Source: Hyphomicrobiales bacterium (lineage in GTDB: Bacteria; Pseudomonadota; Alphaproteobacteria; Rhizobiales; Rhizobiaceae). Taken from it: a DNA stretch of 64,000 bases. The position numbers and the translations under genes were made by a program. This document shows, one piece after another, positions 36,354 to 45,231 of this stretch; within the stretch, counting starts at the first letter, position 1; each line of letters opens with the position of its first letter. The notes below the pieces were generated by a model. That model was not told where the DNA came from. It saw nothing but the letters and a program-made list of their open reading frames with translations, and did no database searches. The stretch spans positions 1 to 64,000 of the forward strand of contig UCEY01000004.1 of NCBI GenBank assembly GCA_900471605.1, given 5' to 3'.

Positions 36354-37534
36354 GCGAGACGGGTTTCGGCTTCGAACTGCCGCCACATCTCGTGACGCTG
36401 CGCGATACCGTGGAGGACTTCGTCCGCGACGAGATCGTTCCGGCCGAGCGGAGCATTCCACCTGAGGCCCGCGGCATGCCGTCCGACCTGATCGCGCGAC
36501 TGCAGGACAAGGCGAGAGCTATCGGTCTGTGGTGCCTCGACGCACCGGAAGAATATGGCGGTGGCGGCCTCTCCTCCTTGGAATTCGTCATCGCCGCCGA
36601 GGCCGGAAGCAAGCACCGTTTCTGCTTTCCACAGCCGGGCGGCGGCGCCTTTGGCCACCCGCCCCCGATCGTCCTCTACTCCGGCACCGCCGAGCAGATC
36701 GAACGCTACGTCGTCCCCTCAATCCGCAACGGCTGGTACGGCTTCACCGCGATCGCCGAGGCGACCGGCGGCAGCGATCCGGCAAGGGCGATCCGCACCA
36801 CGGCGGCAAGGGACGGTGACAGCTACGTCATTAACGGCACGAAGATGTGGATCACCCACGCGGATTATGCACGCTACGGCGTCGTGTATGCGCGGACGGA
36901 GAACGGCATCAGCGCCTTCGTGGTCGATGCCGGTACGCCCGGCATGGAAGTCGTGCGTAGCCTGCCGGTGCTGCGCGACCACTGGCCGACCGAAGTAAGG
37001 TTCGACAATTGCCGTATCCCGGCCGGAAACCTGATCGGCGCGGAAGGGAAAGGGCTGGAACTTGCCGGCAAGTGGCTTCAGCGGGCGCGGTTGCTCTACG
37101 CGGCCCGCGCGGTCGGCATTGCCGAGGAGTCGCTGCGGATCGCCGCAGACTGGGCGCGGGAGCGCGAGACTTTCGGTGCGGCGCTGGCGACGCGGCAGGC
37201 GATCCAGTTCGCGGTGGCCGAAAGCCGGATCGACGTCAACGCGGCGCGCTGGCTGGTCTGGGAGGCTGCGTGGAAGCACGACCGGGACGAGGACATCCGC
37301 CTGCAGGCCACGATCGCCAAGGCGGGTGCCGTGGATGCAGCCAGCCGCACGGTCGACCGGATGATCCAGATCATGGGCGCGATGGGGCTCTCGCGTGAGC
37401 TGCCGCTGGAAGCATGGTACCGCGACCTGCGCACGGCGAAGATCCTCGAAGGATCGAGCGAGATGCTGCGCATATTCATCGCCCGGGCAGAGCTCGGGCC
37501 AGCCGCTTCGGCCCGCAATCCGAAACAAACTTGA
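36350..37534 (+). CDS. Acyl-CoA dehydrogenase
   Basis: A 394-residue FAD enzyme with an N-terminal helical domain (APEEYGGGGLS), beta domain (YVINGTKMWITHADYA) and C-terminal domain. The C-terminal motif ILEGSSEM carries the usual catalytic glutamate, so it looks active and of the medium-chain type. It overlaps the preceding crotonase gene by 4 bp and is followed by a Bug-type binding protein. Electrons would go to ETF and then to the ETF-ubiquinone oxidoreductase at 51172-52833. Confidence 0.92.
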   Translation: MSETGFGFELPPHLVTLRDTVEDFVRDEIVPAERSIPPEARGMPSDLIARLQDKARAIGLWCLDAPEEYGGGGLSSLEFVIAAEAGSKHRFCFPQPGGGAFGHPPPIVLYSGTAEQIERYVVPSIRNGWYGFTAIAEATGGSDPARAIRTTAARDGDSYVINGTKMWITHADYARYGVVYARTENGISAFVVDAGTPGMEVVRSLPVLRDHWPTEVRFDNCRIPAGNLIGAEGKGLELAGKWLQRARLLYAARAVGIAEESLRIAADWARERETFGAALATRQAIQFAVAESRIDVNAARWLVWEAAWKHDRDEDIRLQATIAKAGAVDAASRTVDRMIQIMGAMGLSRELPLEAWYRDLRTAKILEGSSEMLRIFIARAELGPAASARNPKQT

Positions 37535-37547
37535 AGGAATGACATCG

Positions 37548-38525
37548 ATGAAGAAACGGAATCTCGTCGCGGTCCTGACCGCCGCATTCCTCGCCCCGAT
37601 GACGGGCGCCCTGCCGGCCCATGCCGCGAACTATCCGACCAAGCCGGTCACTGTGATCGTACCGTTCGATCCGGGCGGTCCGGTGGAAATCATGGGGCGC
37701 ATCTTCGTCGACAAGCTTTCGCATCGCCTCGGACAGCAGTTCCTGATCGAAACGAAGCCCGGCGCCTCTACCGCCATCGGCACGGAACAAGTCGTGAGGG
37801 CGAAGAATGACGGCTATACGCTGCTCTATACTTCAGTCTCCTCGCTGATTACCCTCGAGTTGACAAAGAAAGGGCAGCTTTCCTTCGATGCAGCCAGGGA
37901 TCTGGCACCCGTCGCCACGACCCATACTGGCGCCTACGTGCTCTACGTCAACCCGTCGCTCGGCTTCAAGACGGCGAAGCAATTCATCGATGCCGCCAAG
38001 GCCAAGCCCGGGGAATACAGCTACAGTTCCACCGGCATCGGTGCACATACCTATTTCACCAGCGAGCTCTTCAAGAACATGACGGGCACGGACATCCTCC
38101 ACATTCCCTACAAGGGCACCGGGCCGGCGACCCAGGCGGTCGTCGCCAACGAAGTCTCGATGATCTTCGGGTCGCCCGTGCTTCATCAGCAGTATGGCAA
38201 GACCGGCCAGCTGACCGCGCTTGGGGTCACCTCCCCGAAGCCCATCAGCCAGTTGCCCGACATCCCGTCACTGGGCGATACGGTCCCCGGCTTCCAGTCG
38301 ATCTATGCCTTCACCTTCTTCGCGCCGAAGGACACGCCGAAAGAAATCGTCGACAGACTGAACGCCGAGATCAACCAGATCCTCGAATTGCCGGACGTGA
38401 AGCAGAAGATCCTCGCCGTCGGCGAGCCGGGCGGCTCGTCGCCCGAGCAGATGAAGGCCGACATGGCGACCGAACTCCGCACGCTTGAGCAATTGGTCGA
38501 AAAAGTGGGCCTCAAGCTTGAATAG
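37548..38525 (+). CDS. Bug-family (TctC-like) substrate-binding protein
   Basis: A 325-residue periplasmic binding protein. ATG 37548 follows GAAGGAA at a good distance. The first 30 residues form a basic-hydrophobic signal peptide ending in PAHAANY. The Bug pattern follows: YPTKPVTVIVPFDPGGPVE, then NDGYTLLY and IPYKGTGPATQAV. It sits inside an operon between acyl-CoA dehydrogenase and crotonase genes without membrane partners. That position suggests it binds the substrate of this pathway. Confidence 0.9.
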   Translation: MKKRNLVAVLTAAFLAPMTGALPAHAANYPTKPVTVIVPFDPGGPVEIMGRIFVDKLSHRLGQQFLIETKPGASTAIGTEQVVRAKNDGYTLLYTSVSSLITLELTKKGQLSFDAARDLAPVATTHTGAYVLYVNPSLGFKTAKQFIDAAKAKPGEYSYSSTGIGAHTYFTSELFKNMTGTDILHIPYKGTGPATQAVVANEVSMIFGSPVLHQQYGKTGQLTALGVTSPKPISQLPDIPSLGDTVPGFQSIYAFTFFAPKDTPKEIVDRLNAEINQILELPDVKQKILAVGEPGGSSPEQMKADMATELRTLEQLVEKVGLKLE

Positions 38526-38555
38526 ACAAGGTCGAACGAAACGACAGGGAACGCC

Positions 38556-39362
38556 ATGACGGCTGCGAGCGGAGACCACATCCTCGTCGAACAGCGCGAC
38601 GGCATTGCTGTCGTAACCCTCAACCGGCCGGAGCAGATGAACGCCTTCAGCAGCGAACTGCACCGGGAGGCAGAACTACTCTGGCCGAAGCTCGCCGCAG
38701 ACAAGACGATCCGCGCGATCGTGCTGACCGGAGCGGGAAAGGCATTCTCCGCCGGCGGCGACCTCAAGGCGATCGCCCGGCGGCTCGGCGATCCGAAGGA
38801 AAATTTCCGTCATACCGCGGCCGTGCCCGGATCGGCGCTGACGCTGCTGCGGGGACTCCTGGATATCCCCCAGCCGGTGATCGCGGCCGTGAACGGTGAC
38901 GCGGTCGGCCTCGGTGCTACGCTGGCGCTTGCCTGCGATGTCGTGGTGATGGCGGAAACGGCTCGCATCGGCGATACCCATGTAAAGGTCGGCCTTGTGG
39001 CCGGCGATGGCGGCGCGGTCGTCTGGCCACTTCTCGTCGGGCCGAGCCGGGCCAAGGACTTCCTTATGCGCAGCCGCCTCGTCGACGGCAACGAGGCCTA
39101 CCGAATGGGTCTCGTCGGCCATGTCGCGCCGTCTTACGGCGTGATGGACGCTGCCCTCGGCATCGCCACCGAAATGGCGGCACTGCCGCCGCTCGCTGTG
39201 CGCTGGACTAAACAGGCGATCAACAAGCAGATCCGCCAGCAGCTGGAACTCGCCTTCGATGCATCGATCGCTTTCGAGGCAATCACCATGCTCAGCGGCG
39301 ACTATGCCGAAGCGGTCAATGGTTTCCTCGAAAAGCGAAAGCCGGAGTTCAAGGGAGAATGA
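38556..39362 (+). CDS. Crotonase-fold (enoyl-CoA hydratase/isomerase family) protein
   Basis: A 268-residue crotonase-fold protein: TLNRPEQMNAF, FSAGGDLKA and VNGDAVGLGATLALACD. The first catalytic Glu is Thr here (GATLAL) and the second region reads THVKVGLVAGDGG, which leaves an Asp in AGDGG as a possible acid-base residue, as in isomerase-type members. AGGGA lies 6 nt upstream of ATG 38556. It overlaps the next crotonase gene by 4 bp. It probably works on an unsaturated acyl-CoA of this operon. Confidence 0.88.
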   Translation: MTAASGDHILVEQRDGIAVVTLNRPEQMNAFSSELHREAELLWPKLAADKTIRAIVLTGAGKAFSAGGDLKAIARRLGDPKENFRHTAAVPGSALTLLRGLLDIPQPVIAAVNGDAVGLGATLALACDVVVMAETARIGDTHVKVGLVAGDGGAVVWPLLVGPSRAKDFLMRSRLVDGNEAYRMGLVGHVAPSYGVMDAALGIATEMAALPPLAVRWTKQAINKQIRQQLELAFDASIAFEAITMLSGDYAEAVNGFLEKRKPEFKGE

Positions 39363-40147
39363 CGACCTCGGAAAGCGGCATCCGCACCAGCCTCGAGAAC
39401 GGCGTCGGCCGCATCCTCATCCACCGCCCGGATCGGCGCAACGCTATGGACAAGGACATGCGCCGCACTTTCGCGGACGCGCTGGAGGAGTTCGACGGCA
39501 ACCCCGAAGCGCGCTGCATCCTCATTTCGGGAGCCGGGGGGCATTTCTGCTCCGGCGCAGATGTCGGCCAGTTCGGGGCGGAAACCATTGCTTCTTCCCG
39601 CCGGCGCATGAAACAGGGCGGGCTGCGCATCGCATCGCTCCTCGCCGCGGCAGACAAGCCGGTGGTCGCGGCGGTGGACGGCACGGCCTTCGGCCTCGGC
39701 TGGGCGATCGCGCTCGGTTGCGATATCGTGCTGGCCGGCAGCCGGGCGAAATTCTGCATGCCTTTCGCCAAACTCGGTCTGGTTGCCGATTCCGGCGCGG
39801 CCTTTCACCTGACCCGACTTCTGGGGCCGCTTCGCGCCAAGGACCTGCTCTTCACCGCCAGAACCATCGATGCGAACGAAGCCCTCGCGCTCGGCCTCGC
39901 CAGCCGCGTCGTGGACAGCGCCGACCTGGAGGCGGAGGCTCTGGCGACGGCCGGCCAGCTCGCCGCCGCGCCGACGCTGGCCATCGCCATGATGAAGCAC
40001 CTCGTCGATCGCAGCGTCTCGCCGCGCATCGACGCTTTCCTGCGCGACGAGGCGCTGATCAGTCCGCAGATGCGCTATACGGCCGACTTCACCGAAGGCA
40101 CGAGCGCTTTCCGGGAAAAGCGGCCGCCGCGTTTCACCGGCGAATAG
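39359..40147 (+). CDS. PaaG-like crotonase-fold isomerase
   Basis: A 262-residue crotonase-fold protein with IHRPDRRNAMD, FCSGADVGQF and VDGTAFGLGWAIALGCD. The first Glu position is Ala (GWAIAL), and FAKLGLVADSGAAF has a single Asp at the place used by PaaG-type isomerases. So it is more likely an isomerase than a hydratase. It overlaps the preceding gene by 4 bp and ends 4 bp from the convergent CoA ligase. Confidence 0.88.
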   Translation: MTTSESGIRTSLENGVGRILIHRPDRRNAMDKDMRRTFADALEEFDGNPEARCILISGAGGHFCSGADVGQFGAETIASSRRRMKQGGLRIASLLAAADKPVVAAVDGTAFGLGWAIALGCDIVLAGSRAKFCMPFAKLGLVADSGAAFHLTRLLGPLRAKDLLFTARTIDANEALALGLASRVVDSADLEAEALATAGQLAAAPTLAIAMMKHLVDRSVSPRIDAFLRDEALISPQMRYTADFTEGTSAFREKRPPRFTGE

Positions 40148-40151
40148 CGCC

Positions 40152-41717
40152 TCACGCCGACCCCTCCGCCGCAGACGCGTTCTGCGCCAGATAGAGGTTC
40201 CTGAGTGCCCGCTTATCGACCTTGCCACTGGCCACTCGCGGCACGTCGTCCACGAATGCGACGATCCGGGGGACCTTGTAGCGGGCGAGGTGCTGGCTGC
40301 AGAAGGCGGTAACCTCTTCAGACGAAATGGCCGAAGCGGCGTCGCGGATGATGAAGGCGACGACTTTCTCGCCCCAGTAGTCGTCCGCGACGCCAAGTAC
40401 CGCGGCCTCGCTGACGCCTTCGCAGTTCATCAGCACCTGCTCGACCTCCTGGCAGTAAATATTCTCGCCGCCAGAGATGATCATGTCCTTCTTGCGGTCC
40501 ACGAGGTAGATGAAACCATCCTCGTCCATGACGCCGACATCGCCGGTGCTAAGCCAGCCGTCGCGGAGTGTCTGCTTCGTCGCTACGGAATTGTTCCAGT
40601 AACACGCCATCACGGTGGGTGAACGGAGGATGAGTTCGCCGGGCGTTTCCGGCGGCAGGACGTTTCCGGCGTCGTCAACGATTCGGATATCCGCATGCGC
40701 GGTCGGATGGCCGATGGAAAAGAGGCGGCGGCGGTCGCGCTCGTCTCCTTCCAGCCGGTGGTAGTGCTTCTGCAGGAAAGTGCCGCCGCCCTCGGTGGTA
40801 CCGTAGCCATTGGCGAGGATTGGGCCGAAGCGGGCGATGGCACGCTTCAGAAGTGCCACGGGCATGGGGGCAGAGGCGTAGAAGAGCGTGTCGAGACTGG
40901 AGAGGTCGCGCTTGTCGATTTCCGGCGACTCGAGAATGGCGCGCACGATGGTAGGCGCCATATGCGTCATTCCCACGCGGTAGCGCTCGATGTCGCCGAG
41001 TACCGCTGTCGCGTCGAACTTCCGATGCAGTACGACCGAGGCGCCGACCCATTGCGAGGCGAACAGGATGGACGTCGCACCGGTGTGGAACAGCGGCATC
41101 ATCACCAACGATCGTCCATTCGAGGGCAGTCGCAGCTGCGCTGCGAAGATCTCGCCGCGGGCGAGTTCGGCACGGTGGGTCTTGATGACGCCCTTTGGCC
41201 GGCCGGTGGTACCGCTGGAATACATCAGATGGGCGTAGTCTTCCGGCAGCGAGACGATCGGCGCGGCGCTCTCTTTCTCTTCTGCCACGAGCGCCTCGTA
41301 GGGGAGAGCCCAGTCAGGCGCGGTTTCGCCGATGCAGATCAAATGTCGCAGCGAGGGCACGGCCGTCCGCAACCTGTCCACTACGCCCGCATATTGTGCC
41401 TCGAAGACGAGCACCGAGGGCGCGGAATCGCCGAGTACGAATTCCAGCTCGGGCGGCGTCAGACGGTAATTGACCGTTCCGATGATATAACCGGCCAGGT
41501 GGCCGGCGCCGTATACCTCGACATATTCCGGGCAGTTCATCGCCAGGATGGAGACACGGTCCTGCCGCCGCACGCCGAGGCGATAGAGCGCGGCGGAAAA
41601 CCTGCCGGCGCGTCGGCGCAGCTCTCCGTAGGTCCAGTGTCTCTCACCAAACACCAGGGCCTCCTCGCCACCGTAAATCTGCGCGTTTCGGTCAAAAAGT
41701 CTTCCCAGGGTTTCCAT
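40152..41717 (-). CDS. Acyl-CoA ligase (AMP-forming)
   Basis: A 521-residue member of the ANL family that would activate a carboxylic acid with ATP and CoA. It shows the P-loop SSGTTGRPKGV, the hinge segment with STGDVGVMDEDGFIYLVDRKKD, GGENIYCQEVEQVL, and the catalytic lysine in ASGKVDKRAL near the C-terminus. ATG 41717 has GGAGGAG 5 nt upstream. It is divergent from the heteromeric acyl-CoA dehydrogenase operon and likely makes its substrate. The acid is unknown. Confidence 0.92.
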   Translation of the reverse strand: METLGRLFDRNAQIYGGEEALVFGERHWTYGELRRRAGRFSAALYRLGVRRQDRVSILAMNCPEYVEVYGAGHLAGYIIGTVNYRLTPPELEFVLGDSAPSVLVFEAQYAGVVDRLRTAVPSLRHLICIGETAPDWALPYEALVAEEKESAAPIVSLPEDYAHLMYSSGTTGRPKGVIKTHRAELARGEIFAAQLRLPSNGRSLVMMPLFHTGATSILFASQWVGASVVLHRKFDATAVLGDIERYRVGMTHMAPTIVRAILESPEIDKRDLSSLDTLFYASAPMPVALLKRAIARFGPILANGYGTTEGGGTFLQKHYHRLEGDERDRRRLFSIGHPTAHADIRIVDDAGNVLPPETPGELILRSPTVMACYWNNSVATKQTLRDGWLSTGDVGVMDEDGFIYLVDRKKDMIISGGENIYCQEVEQVLMNCEGVSEAAVLGVADDYWGEKVVAFIIRDAASAISSEEVTAFCSQHLARYKVPRIVAFVDDVPRVASGKVDKRALRNLYLAQNASAAEGSA

Positions 41718-41971
41718 GTACTCTCCTCCGGCAGGCGATCCATGTGAGCGCAGGCACACTCCGGATCAATTTTCGTGTCACCCGCGCAAAGTCAAAAACA
41801 CATTCTTGCTGTTGGCCCGCGCGGCGGATGGCGCGTGCGTTTTGAGGTTGGCAGGACGCCGGGCGAAGCTGATAGGTTGCCCGGCGACGGCGGTGACTGC
41901 TTGACGCGAGCATGACCATGCCGGCGGAGCAAGTCGGAAGGGCGTGATCCCGCCAATTATCGGAGGTGCAC

Positions 41972-43180
41972 ATGGATTTCGAACCGGATTCGGCGGACGA
42001 GGCGTTCCGCGAGGAAGTGCGCGCCTTTCTGAAGGCGGAGCTGCCGGAAGACCTCGCCGTACGCGGCAGGGCCGGCTTCCTTTCCGGGCACGAGGAAGCC
42101 ATGGCCTGGCAGAAGATCCTCGCGAAGAAGGGCTGGTCGGTCCCGCACTGGCCGGTGGAATATGGCGGCCCGAAATGGACGGCCCGCCAGCGCTACATCT
42201 TCGATGAAGAATGCTATCTTGCCGGCGCACCGGTGACCAACATTGGCGGCATCGGTCTTGTCGGCCCGGTGATCTTCACCTTCGGAACACCGGAGCAAAA
42301 GGAGCGCTTCCTGCCGGGCATCCGCAACGGTGACACTTTCTGGGTACAGGGCTTTTCCGAGCCGAACGCCGGATCGGACCTCGCTTCCCTGCGCACCACC
42401 GCCGTACGCGACGGTGACCACTACGTCATCAACGGCCAGAAGATCTGGACCTCGCACGGCAAGTTCGGCGACTGGAATTTCCTGCTCGCGCGCACCGATC
42501 CTTCCGCCAAGAAGCAGGCCGGTATCTCCTTCTTCCTACTCGACATCAAGACGCCCGGCGTCACCGTGCGACCGATCGAGAGCCTTGAAGGTTCCCACCA
42601 TCTTGCGGAGGTGTTCTACGACAACGTCCGCGTCCCGGTCGAGAACCTGATCGGCGAGGAAAACAAGGGCTGGAATTACACCAAGTTCCTGCTGTTCAAC
42701 GAGCGCGCCTTCTACGGCGCCGAGGCGCCGGCTCTGAAGCGCTACCTGCAGAAGATCAAGAAGATCGCCTCGATGGAGCGGGCCGGCGACCAACCGCTGA
42801 TCAACCGCCCGACCTTTGCGGCGCGGTTGGCCGAGCTGGAAATCGAGATGACGGCCATCGACATGACCGTATCCCGTGTCATCGCCCACGGACTGGACGA
42901 GCGCAACGGCGGGGCTGCCGTCGGCTCGATCCTCAAGGCCCGCGGCACAGAGCTTGCCCAGAAGCTGACGGATATGCTGGTCGAGACCATCGGCGACTAC
43001 GGCGCCTACTATTACCCCGACACCAACGACGAGCCGTCGCTGCGCAACTTGCCCTTCACAGGTCCCGACTATGCCCCCGGCCTGATGGCCGAACTGATCT
43101 ATCGGCGCGCGGCCTCCATCTATGGTGGCGCCAACGAGGTGCAGCGCAACATCGTCTCGAAAACGCTCTTCGGCTTCTGA
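41972..43180 (+). CDS. Acyl-CoA dehydrogenase, large subunit of PimC/PimD-like pair
   Basis: A 402-residue dehydrogenase similar in pattern to PimC, the large subunit of pimeloyl-CoA dehydrogenase, and to FadE partners of alpha2-beta2 enzymes. Landmarks are VPHWPVEYGGPKWT, GFSEPNAGSDLAS and YVINGQKIWTSHGKFG. The C-terminal motif is IYGGANEVQRN, with Gly instead of the catalytic Glu, as is common in heteromeric subunits. GGAGG lies 5 nt before ATG 41972. The small subunit gene follows after 11 bp. Confidence 0.88.
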   Translation: MDFEPDSADEAFREEVRAFLKAELPEDLAVRGRAGFLSGHEEAMAWQKILAKKGWSVPHWPVEYGGPKWTARQRYIFDEECYLAGAPVTNIGGIGLVGPVIFTFGTPEQKERFLPGIRNGDTFWVQGFSEPNAGSDLASLRTTAVRDGDHYVINGQKIWTSHGKFGDWNFLLARTDPSAKKQAGISFFLLDIKTPGVTVRPIESLEGSHHLAEVFYDNVRVPVENLIGEENKGWNYTKFLLFNERAFYGAEAPALKRYLQKIKKIASMERAGDQPLINRPTFAARLAELEIEMTAIDMTVSRVIAHGLDERNGGAAVGSILKARGTELAQKLTDMLVETIGDYGAYYYPDTNDEPSLRNLPFTGPDYAPGLMAELIYRRAASIYGGANEVQRNIVSKTLFGF

Positions 43181-43191
43181 CAGGATCAACC

Positions 43192-44343
43192 ATGGAACTG
43201 CAACTCAGCGACGAGCAGAAGCTCATCCTCGAAAGCGCCCAGCGTTACGCAACGGAGGAATATACCTTCGACAAGCGCCGCAAGCGCGTTGCCGAAGGCG
43301 TCACCATCGACCGCGCCGCCTGGAGCCAGTTGGCGGAACTCGGCTGGTTCGGCATAGGCGTGCCGGAAGCGGCCGGCGGCTTCGGCGCCTCGACCATCGA
43401 AAATACGCTGATCGCCGAAACGCTCGGCAAGGCGCAGGCGCTGGAACCCTACACGATGTGCGGCGTGTTCCCGGCGCGCCTCCTGACGGCGTTCCGCCAG
43501 AACGAGGCTGCGCAGGCTGCGCTCGAAAACCTGATTTCCGGCGAGGCGCTGGTTGCCGTCGCCTGGTCCGAAGCCATTTCCCGCGGCGACCCGCTCGCCA
43601 TCGAGACCAAAGCAAGTAGGACGGCCGACGGCTGGGTCCTTTCAGGGCGCAAGACGCTGGTGGTCGGCGGCGACGCCGCGGACCTCTTCCTGGTGACGGC
43701 GCTCGAAGACGGCAAAAACGGGACCGAAGGCCTGCGTCTCTTCCTGATCGGTAAGTCCGTCGCAGGACTTTCGCCCGAAGGCGACAAGCTGATCGACTGG
43801 ACTTCGGGCGTCGATCTGGTCCTCCAAGACGTGAAGGTCGATCAAAGCACGCTTCTCGCCTCGGGCGAGGATGCTCTGGCGGTGCTTTCCTCCAGTCTCG
43901 ACGAAACCGCCGTCGTCCTCTGTGCCGAGGCCGTCGGGGCCATGGAGGGTGCGATCGAGGTGACGTCGCAATATATCCGCGACCGCCACCAGTACGGCGT
44001 CTCCCTGTCGAGCTTCCAGGTGCTGCAGCACCGGATGGCCGATATGGTTATGGACATGGTGCTCGCCCGCTCTGCGGTCATGTGCGCACTGCAGGCCCTC
44101 GCCAATGCCGGGCCTGCCGAGCGCAGCGCCAAGGTCGCCGGCTGCAAGGCCTTCGTGACACGCATCGGCAAATGGGCAACCTCTCAAGGGATCCAGTTGC
44201 ACGGCGGCTACGGCATCACCGAGGAATACAGCGTCGGGCAGTTCTACAAGCGGCTGCTGGTCATCGACAGTTTCCTCGGCCGGCAGGACTTCCAGCTCGA
44301 GCGTTATACGAAATGGATGATCTCCGGGCTGTCCGCCACATGA
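43192..44343 (+). CDS. Acyl-CoA dehydrogenase, small subunit of PimC/PimD-like pair
   Basis: A 383-residue, more diverged dehydrogenase of the PimD type. It keeps the N-terminal helical part (PEAAGGFGAS), a weak beta domain (GWVLSGRKTLVVGGDAADLF) and the C-terminal segment RDRHQYGVSLSSFQ followed by LHGGYGITEEYSVG. It follows the large subunit after 11 bp and overlaps the MaoC gene by 4 bp, so the two dehydrogenases are probably made in equal amounts. Only one of the two may bind FAD, as in known heteromers. Confidence 0.87.
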   Translation: MELQLSDEQKLILESAQRYATEEYTFDKRRKRVAEGVTIDRAAWSQLAELGWFGIGVPEAAGGFGASTIENTLIAETLGKAQALEPYTMCGVFPARLLTAFRQNEAAQAALENLISGEALVAVAWSEAISRGDPLAIETKASRTADGWVLSGRKTLVVGGDAADLFLVTALEDGKNGTEGLRLFLIGKSVAGLSPEGDKLIDWTSGVDLVLQDVKVDQSTLLASGEDALAVLSSSLDETAVVLCAEAVGAMEGAIEVTSQYIRDRHQYGVSLSSFQVLQHRMADMVMDMVLARSAVMCALQALANAGPAERSAKVAGCKAFVTRIGKWATSQGIQLHGGYGITEEYSVGQFYKRLLVIDSFLGRQDFQLERYTKWMISGLSAT

Positions 44344-44762
44344 GCGCCGACGCGCCAACCTTCGAACCCGGCGAAACCCTGACGCCGCTTTTCACGGGCC
44401 AGATATTGCGACATCACCTGGTCGAATGGTGCGCCGCGGAGAACGACTACTACAATATCCACTACGACGACCGCGCCGCCCGCGAGATGGGTCTCGCAGG
44501 CGCACCGATCCAGGGTACCTACAAATTCGCCCTGTTCGGTCAGATGCTCGACCGGTGGCTTGCGGGCCGCGGCACAGTCGTGCGGATATCGGCCAGCTAC
44601 CGGCAAGCGGATTTCGAAGGTGCGGCGCTGGAAATCCGTTGTGAGGTGACGGAACGACAGGGTTCCGTTGTGACTGTCTCGCTTGTTGTCGTCAATGAGG
44701 CCGGCGAGCGCACGACGACCGGGCAGGCCATCATCAGGCTTTTCGAAGAGCCGATCCGATAA
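44340..44762 (+). CDS. MaoC-like single-hotdog dehydratase
   Basis: A 140-residue hotdog protein of the MaoC/R-hydratase family. DYYNIHYDDRAAREMGLAG holds the family's Asp...His pattern for hydration. It starts within the stop codon of the preceding dehydrogenase gene (ATGA). It would hydrate the enoyl-CoA made by the heteromeric dehydrogenase. The length is typical for a single-domain member. Confidence 0.85.
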   Translation: MSADAPTFEPGETLTPLFTGQILRHHLVEWCAAENDYYNIHYDDRAAREMGLAGAPIQGTYKFALFGQMLDRWLAGRGTVVRISASYRQADFEGAALEIRCEVTERQGSVVTVSLVVVNEAGERTTTGQAIIRLFEEPIR

Positions 44763-44781
44763 ATTACAGCTGGAGAAAATC

Positions 44782-45210
44782 GTGTCCGAATCGGCCGTAT
44801 CCGTCGAAGAATTGCAAACGATGGCGGACCGTTGTCCGTTCAATGCCTGGCTCGGCCTGCGCATCCTGTCGGTGGGTCACGGGGAACTGGAGGCTGCCGC
44901 AGTCTGGCGGGACGAAATGATGGGCGCGCCTGAGCGCAAGCTGATCCACGGCGGCGTGCTCGCCTCGCTGGTCGATGCCGGCGGCGATTATGCCATCGCA
45001 ACGGCGCTCGGCCACGCTTCGCCCACGGTGGATCTCCGGACCGACTATCACCGCATCGCCGCTTATGGTGACCTCAGGATATCAGCGAAGGTGGTCAAGC
45101 TGGGCAAGACCGTGACGACGGCGGATGCTTCGATTTTCGACAAGGACGGGCGGCTCGTGGCAAGCGGGCGCGGCGTGTACCTCACCTCGCAATCGACACG
45201 TGAGGGCTAA
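44782..45210 (+). CDS. PaaI-family thioesterase
   Basis: A 142-residue hotdog thioesterase of the PaaI type. The motif LIHGGVLASLVDAGGDYA holds the HGG turn and the helix with the catalytic Asp. VDLRTDYHRIA and SGRGVYL are typical later segments. GTG 44782 was taken as start, with GGAG 7 nt upstream; the frame upstream overlaps the MaoC gene. It closes the four-gene dehydrogenase operon and could release CoA from stalled intermediates. Confidence 0.87.
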   Translation: MSESAVSVEELQTMADRCPFNAWLGLRILSVGHGELEAAAVWRDEMMGAPERKLIHGGVLASLVDAGGDYAIATALGHASPTVDLRTDYHRIAAYGDLRISAKVVKLGKTVTTADASIFDKDGRLVASGRGVYLTSQSTREG

Positions 45211-45231
45211 CGACGCCTCTCCTTCAATGCC

